64,000 bases of DNA from Arbacia lixula. Its lineage: Eukaryota > Echinodermata > Echinoidea > Arbacioida > Arbaciidae. The position numbers and the translations under genes were made by a program. The notes under the pieces are model-generated. The model saw only the letters and a program-made list of their open reading frames with translations, did not search any database and was not told the DNA's origin. Numbering within the stretch: position 1 is the first letter of the stretch; every line of letters begins with the position of its first letter. This document shows positions 62,244 to 64,000 of the stretch, piece by piece. The DNA is taken from contig OZ022590.1 of assembly GCA_963669155.1 (NCBI GenBank), forward strand, positions 4,464,158 to 4,528,157. Direction: 5' to 3'.

Positions 62244-62355
62244 GGGGCCATATTCATGAAACCTTACTAGCCTAGTTGGTTTACAATGCATGCATTTTGA
62301 TGCACTTTAGTAACTAACTACATGTAGGCTAGTAAGGTTTCATGAATATGGCCCC
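62244..62355. mobile_element. 112-bp MITE with perfect 31-base terminal inverted repeats
   Basis: Begins GGGGCCATATTCATGAAACC then TTACTAGCCTA, and ends with the exact inverse. The arms are perfect for 31 bases, so this copy looks young. Diverged relatives are at 11870-12035, 12674-12790 and probably 21417. Confidence 0.92.
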
Positions 62356-62632
62356 AGGTTAACTATGCATGTACATTGTATGTACATATATTTATATAGA
62401 TGTAATCGATTTTCATAGCCTTGCCATTAACTGAGGATACAGGTACTTAAACTGCTCATATATTCCAGCTTGTAGATTCTAAGCTATGGTGTAAGAGAGA
62501 GGAAAAGATTTGTGAAACTGGAATTAAAGAGGTATTGCATTAGCTACACATTCGTCAAAGCCTTGCATTAAACTAGGGGCACTGCTCTACATGCTAGTAC
62601 AAGCTTGCAAATTTTTCACCATTTTTCACCAT

Positions 62633-62817
62633 ACAGTGAAACCTGTCTATAGTGGCCACCCAAGGGGGAAAAAATGATGGCCTTTATAGACTGGTGGCTG
62701 CTATAGACAGGTTCTTTAACACATGATCTCTGAGGGAATCATTTTAGTGGCCACTACAGACAGGTTGGCTGCTATAGACAGGTGGCCGCTAAGACAGGTT
62801 TAACTGTATATGCAAGG
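62633..62817. mobile_element. Foldback element, ACAGTGAAACCTGTCTATAG ends
   Basis: The left end ACAGTGAAACCTGTCTATAG is mirrored by CTAAGACAGGTTTAACTGT at the right. The interior contains repeated GTGGCCAC and CTATAGACAGGTGGC in both orientations. It is the most complete member of the family also seen at 13319-13955, 18026-18107 and 25200-25480. Confidence 0.8.
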
Positions 62818-64000
62818 CAATTAATTTAATGAAAGACAGCTGCATGTACCATGCGATGAAGATACTGTGCCCAAAACCACAATAAAAGCAGTATAATATT
62901 GTAGCAAGCATTATTTTAGTGTAACCTGTCCCTTTAAATGTATCTTAACTTGTACAGCATCTTATGCATTTTTTTCTTACTTTAGTATTCAATCTAATTC
63001 ACATTGAAAAGGCACCAAACTGGGACAAGATATAGCACTCAAAATAGTACAAGTGGTGATTGCACTCTTGATCAGAACATCGCATTTTGAATCTAGTGCT
63101 CTGTACTGCCTCCTTCTTTTCATTTTGTCCCCCAACCCCACCCCACCCCCTCCCCCCTACCCCCACCTCCCTCCCTCCTCCTGCCTCACATTTAATCCTG
63201 TTAACTCCACTCTCTCTCTCCTCTTCTCTTTCTATACAGTATCTCTTTCATTTCACTACCTTTGTCTCCCTTTCTCTCTCCTTCTGTCCATGCATCAGAC
63301 ATAATTTGTACCTGAAGGCTCAACTCCTGACTGAATTAAGTCTTTCAAATTTCTGGAGCCTGAATGAGGTAGCAACTTAATTTTAGGTCACAGCCTGACT
63401 TCATACAAGCCTCATGTATCTAGACTTACCTGTCAAAGTACAATACAGTTGTTCATACATTGCACTTACTTCTTATCAAATTAAGTTCCAAAGTTCACAT
63501 ACTGTTCTCTCAATTTCTGCGATAATGCAAAGGTACAGACAAGTCTTAAAGGGAGCATACAGATCAGCATTGATGGGGATTCAAAAAATATTTTCTGGCT
63601 GTAATATTTTGCCTTACGATGCAATGTCCACATGTATACATTTTTACATTATGTGACATTGCCTTGAGATCGGATTGCTCATGACGATCAAAAATATTTC
63701 TCCGTAGTGGGCATGAGTTTAAGATCACTTTCCCTCGCTCGTTCACTGTGCATACCAAAACATGATAACCAATGTGCGGTATGCACTAACTATGAATGCT
63801 GATTACACTTACTTTGAATGCACACCATTTGAATACTACTACCAGTATACACTTTGTATGTTCTCTATGAATAATACTATAGTGTATAATTAAATGTACT
63901 AGTGTATTTGCGTGCACTCCCTATGAATGCTTCAATGCACTAACCGTTAACTTCAAATCAACAAAGTTTAAATGCACACACATTAATAAGACAACATTGA

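Larger units (their letters stand above)
53427..64000 (-). other. Presumed first CASK intron (incomplete)
   Basis: The initiating exon was searched for but not found. The stretch contains an inverted pair (54380-54535 and 61217-61385), a palindrome (54658-54735), a tandem array (55070-55500), a CT microsatellite (56670-56770), a GC-richer patch (57008-57420), a possible decayed zinc-finger frame (60032-60229) and elements at 62244-62355 and 62633-62817. Confidence 0.7.

Noticed and set aside
53427-64000. CASK first exon (start methionine to the glycine-rich loop)
   Set aside because: I looked for a minus-strand stretch encoding a Y-E-L-x-E-x-I-G-like end with a donor and did not find one. 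It is probably further to the right.

Overview
This window is eukaryotic intron-rich DNA that carries one recognisable protein-coding gene. The gene is the N-terminal half of CASK, the calcium/calmodulin-dependent serine protein kinase of the MAGUK scaffold family, on the minus strand. Ten consecutive exons (called E1 to E10 in transcript order) run from 53426 down to 4697. They join with intact reading frame, consistent phases and GT..AG introns, giving 361 complete codons plus one partial codon at the 5' end. They cover the CaM-kinase-like domain from the glycine-rich loop, the calmodulin-binding region, and the start of the first L27 domain. In human numbering (from memory) the segment spans residue 21 to about 381, without an indel as far as about residue 320. 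The first exon (about 20 residues) and the C-terminal half (rest of L27, PDZ, SH3, guanylate kinase) were not found and should lie beyond the right and left edges.

Organism: long introns, very abundant ACATGTAC-type words, many short foldback elements with terminal inverted repeats, homopolymer G/C tracts and large microsatellites suggest a marine invertebrate. An echinoderm such as a sea urchin is my best guess, but other marine deuterostomes or lophotrochozoans cannot be excluded from this sequence alone.

Layout: 1-4696 is intron left of E10. 4697-6337 holds E10, E9 and E8 (L27 start, linker, calmodulin-binding region). 10157-13247 holds E7, E6 and E5 (kinase C-lobe and the GFG motif). 21184-21256 is E4 (catalytic loop), 25493-25570 is E3, 32054-32159 is E2, and 53314-53426 is E1. 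The E1-E2 intron is 21.2 kb. 53427-64000 is presumably the intron between exon 1 and E1.

The introns show three kinds of structure. (1) Decayed or partial copies of CASK exons sit next to the real ones: two half copies of E5 flanking E5, a shortened in-phase copy of E2 that keeps its donor site, and repeats of the E7 acceptor. (2) Many small palindromic MITE-like elements occur, some in two or more copies. (3) More than ten unrelated local tandem arrays have units of about 75-260 bp and two to ten diverged copies. I found no bacterial operon, phage, CRISPR array, rRNA or convincing tRNA. The most interesting observations are the partial exon copies, which could be alternative exons or relics of exon duplication, and the unusually dense, mutually unrelated intronic tandem arrays.
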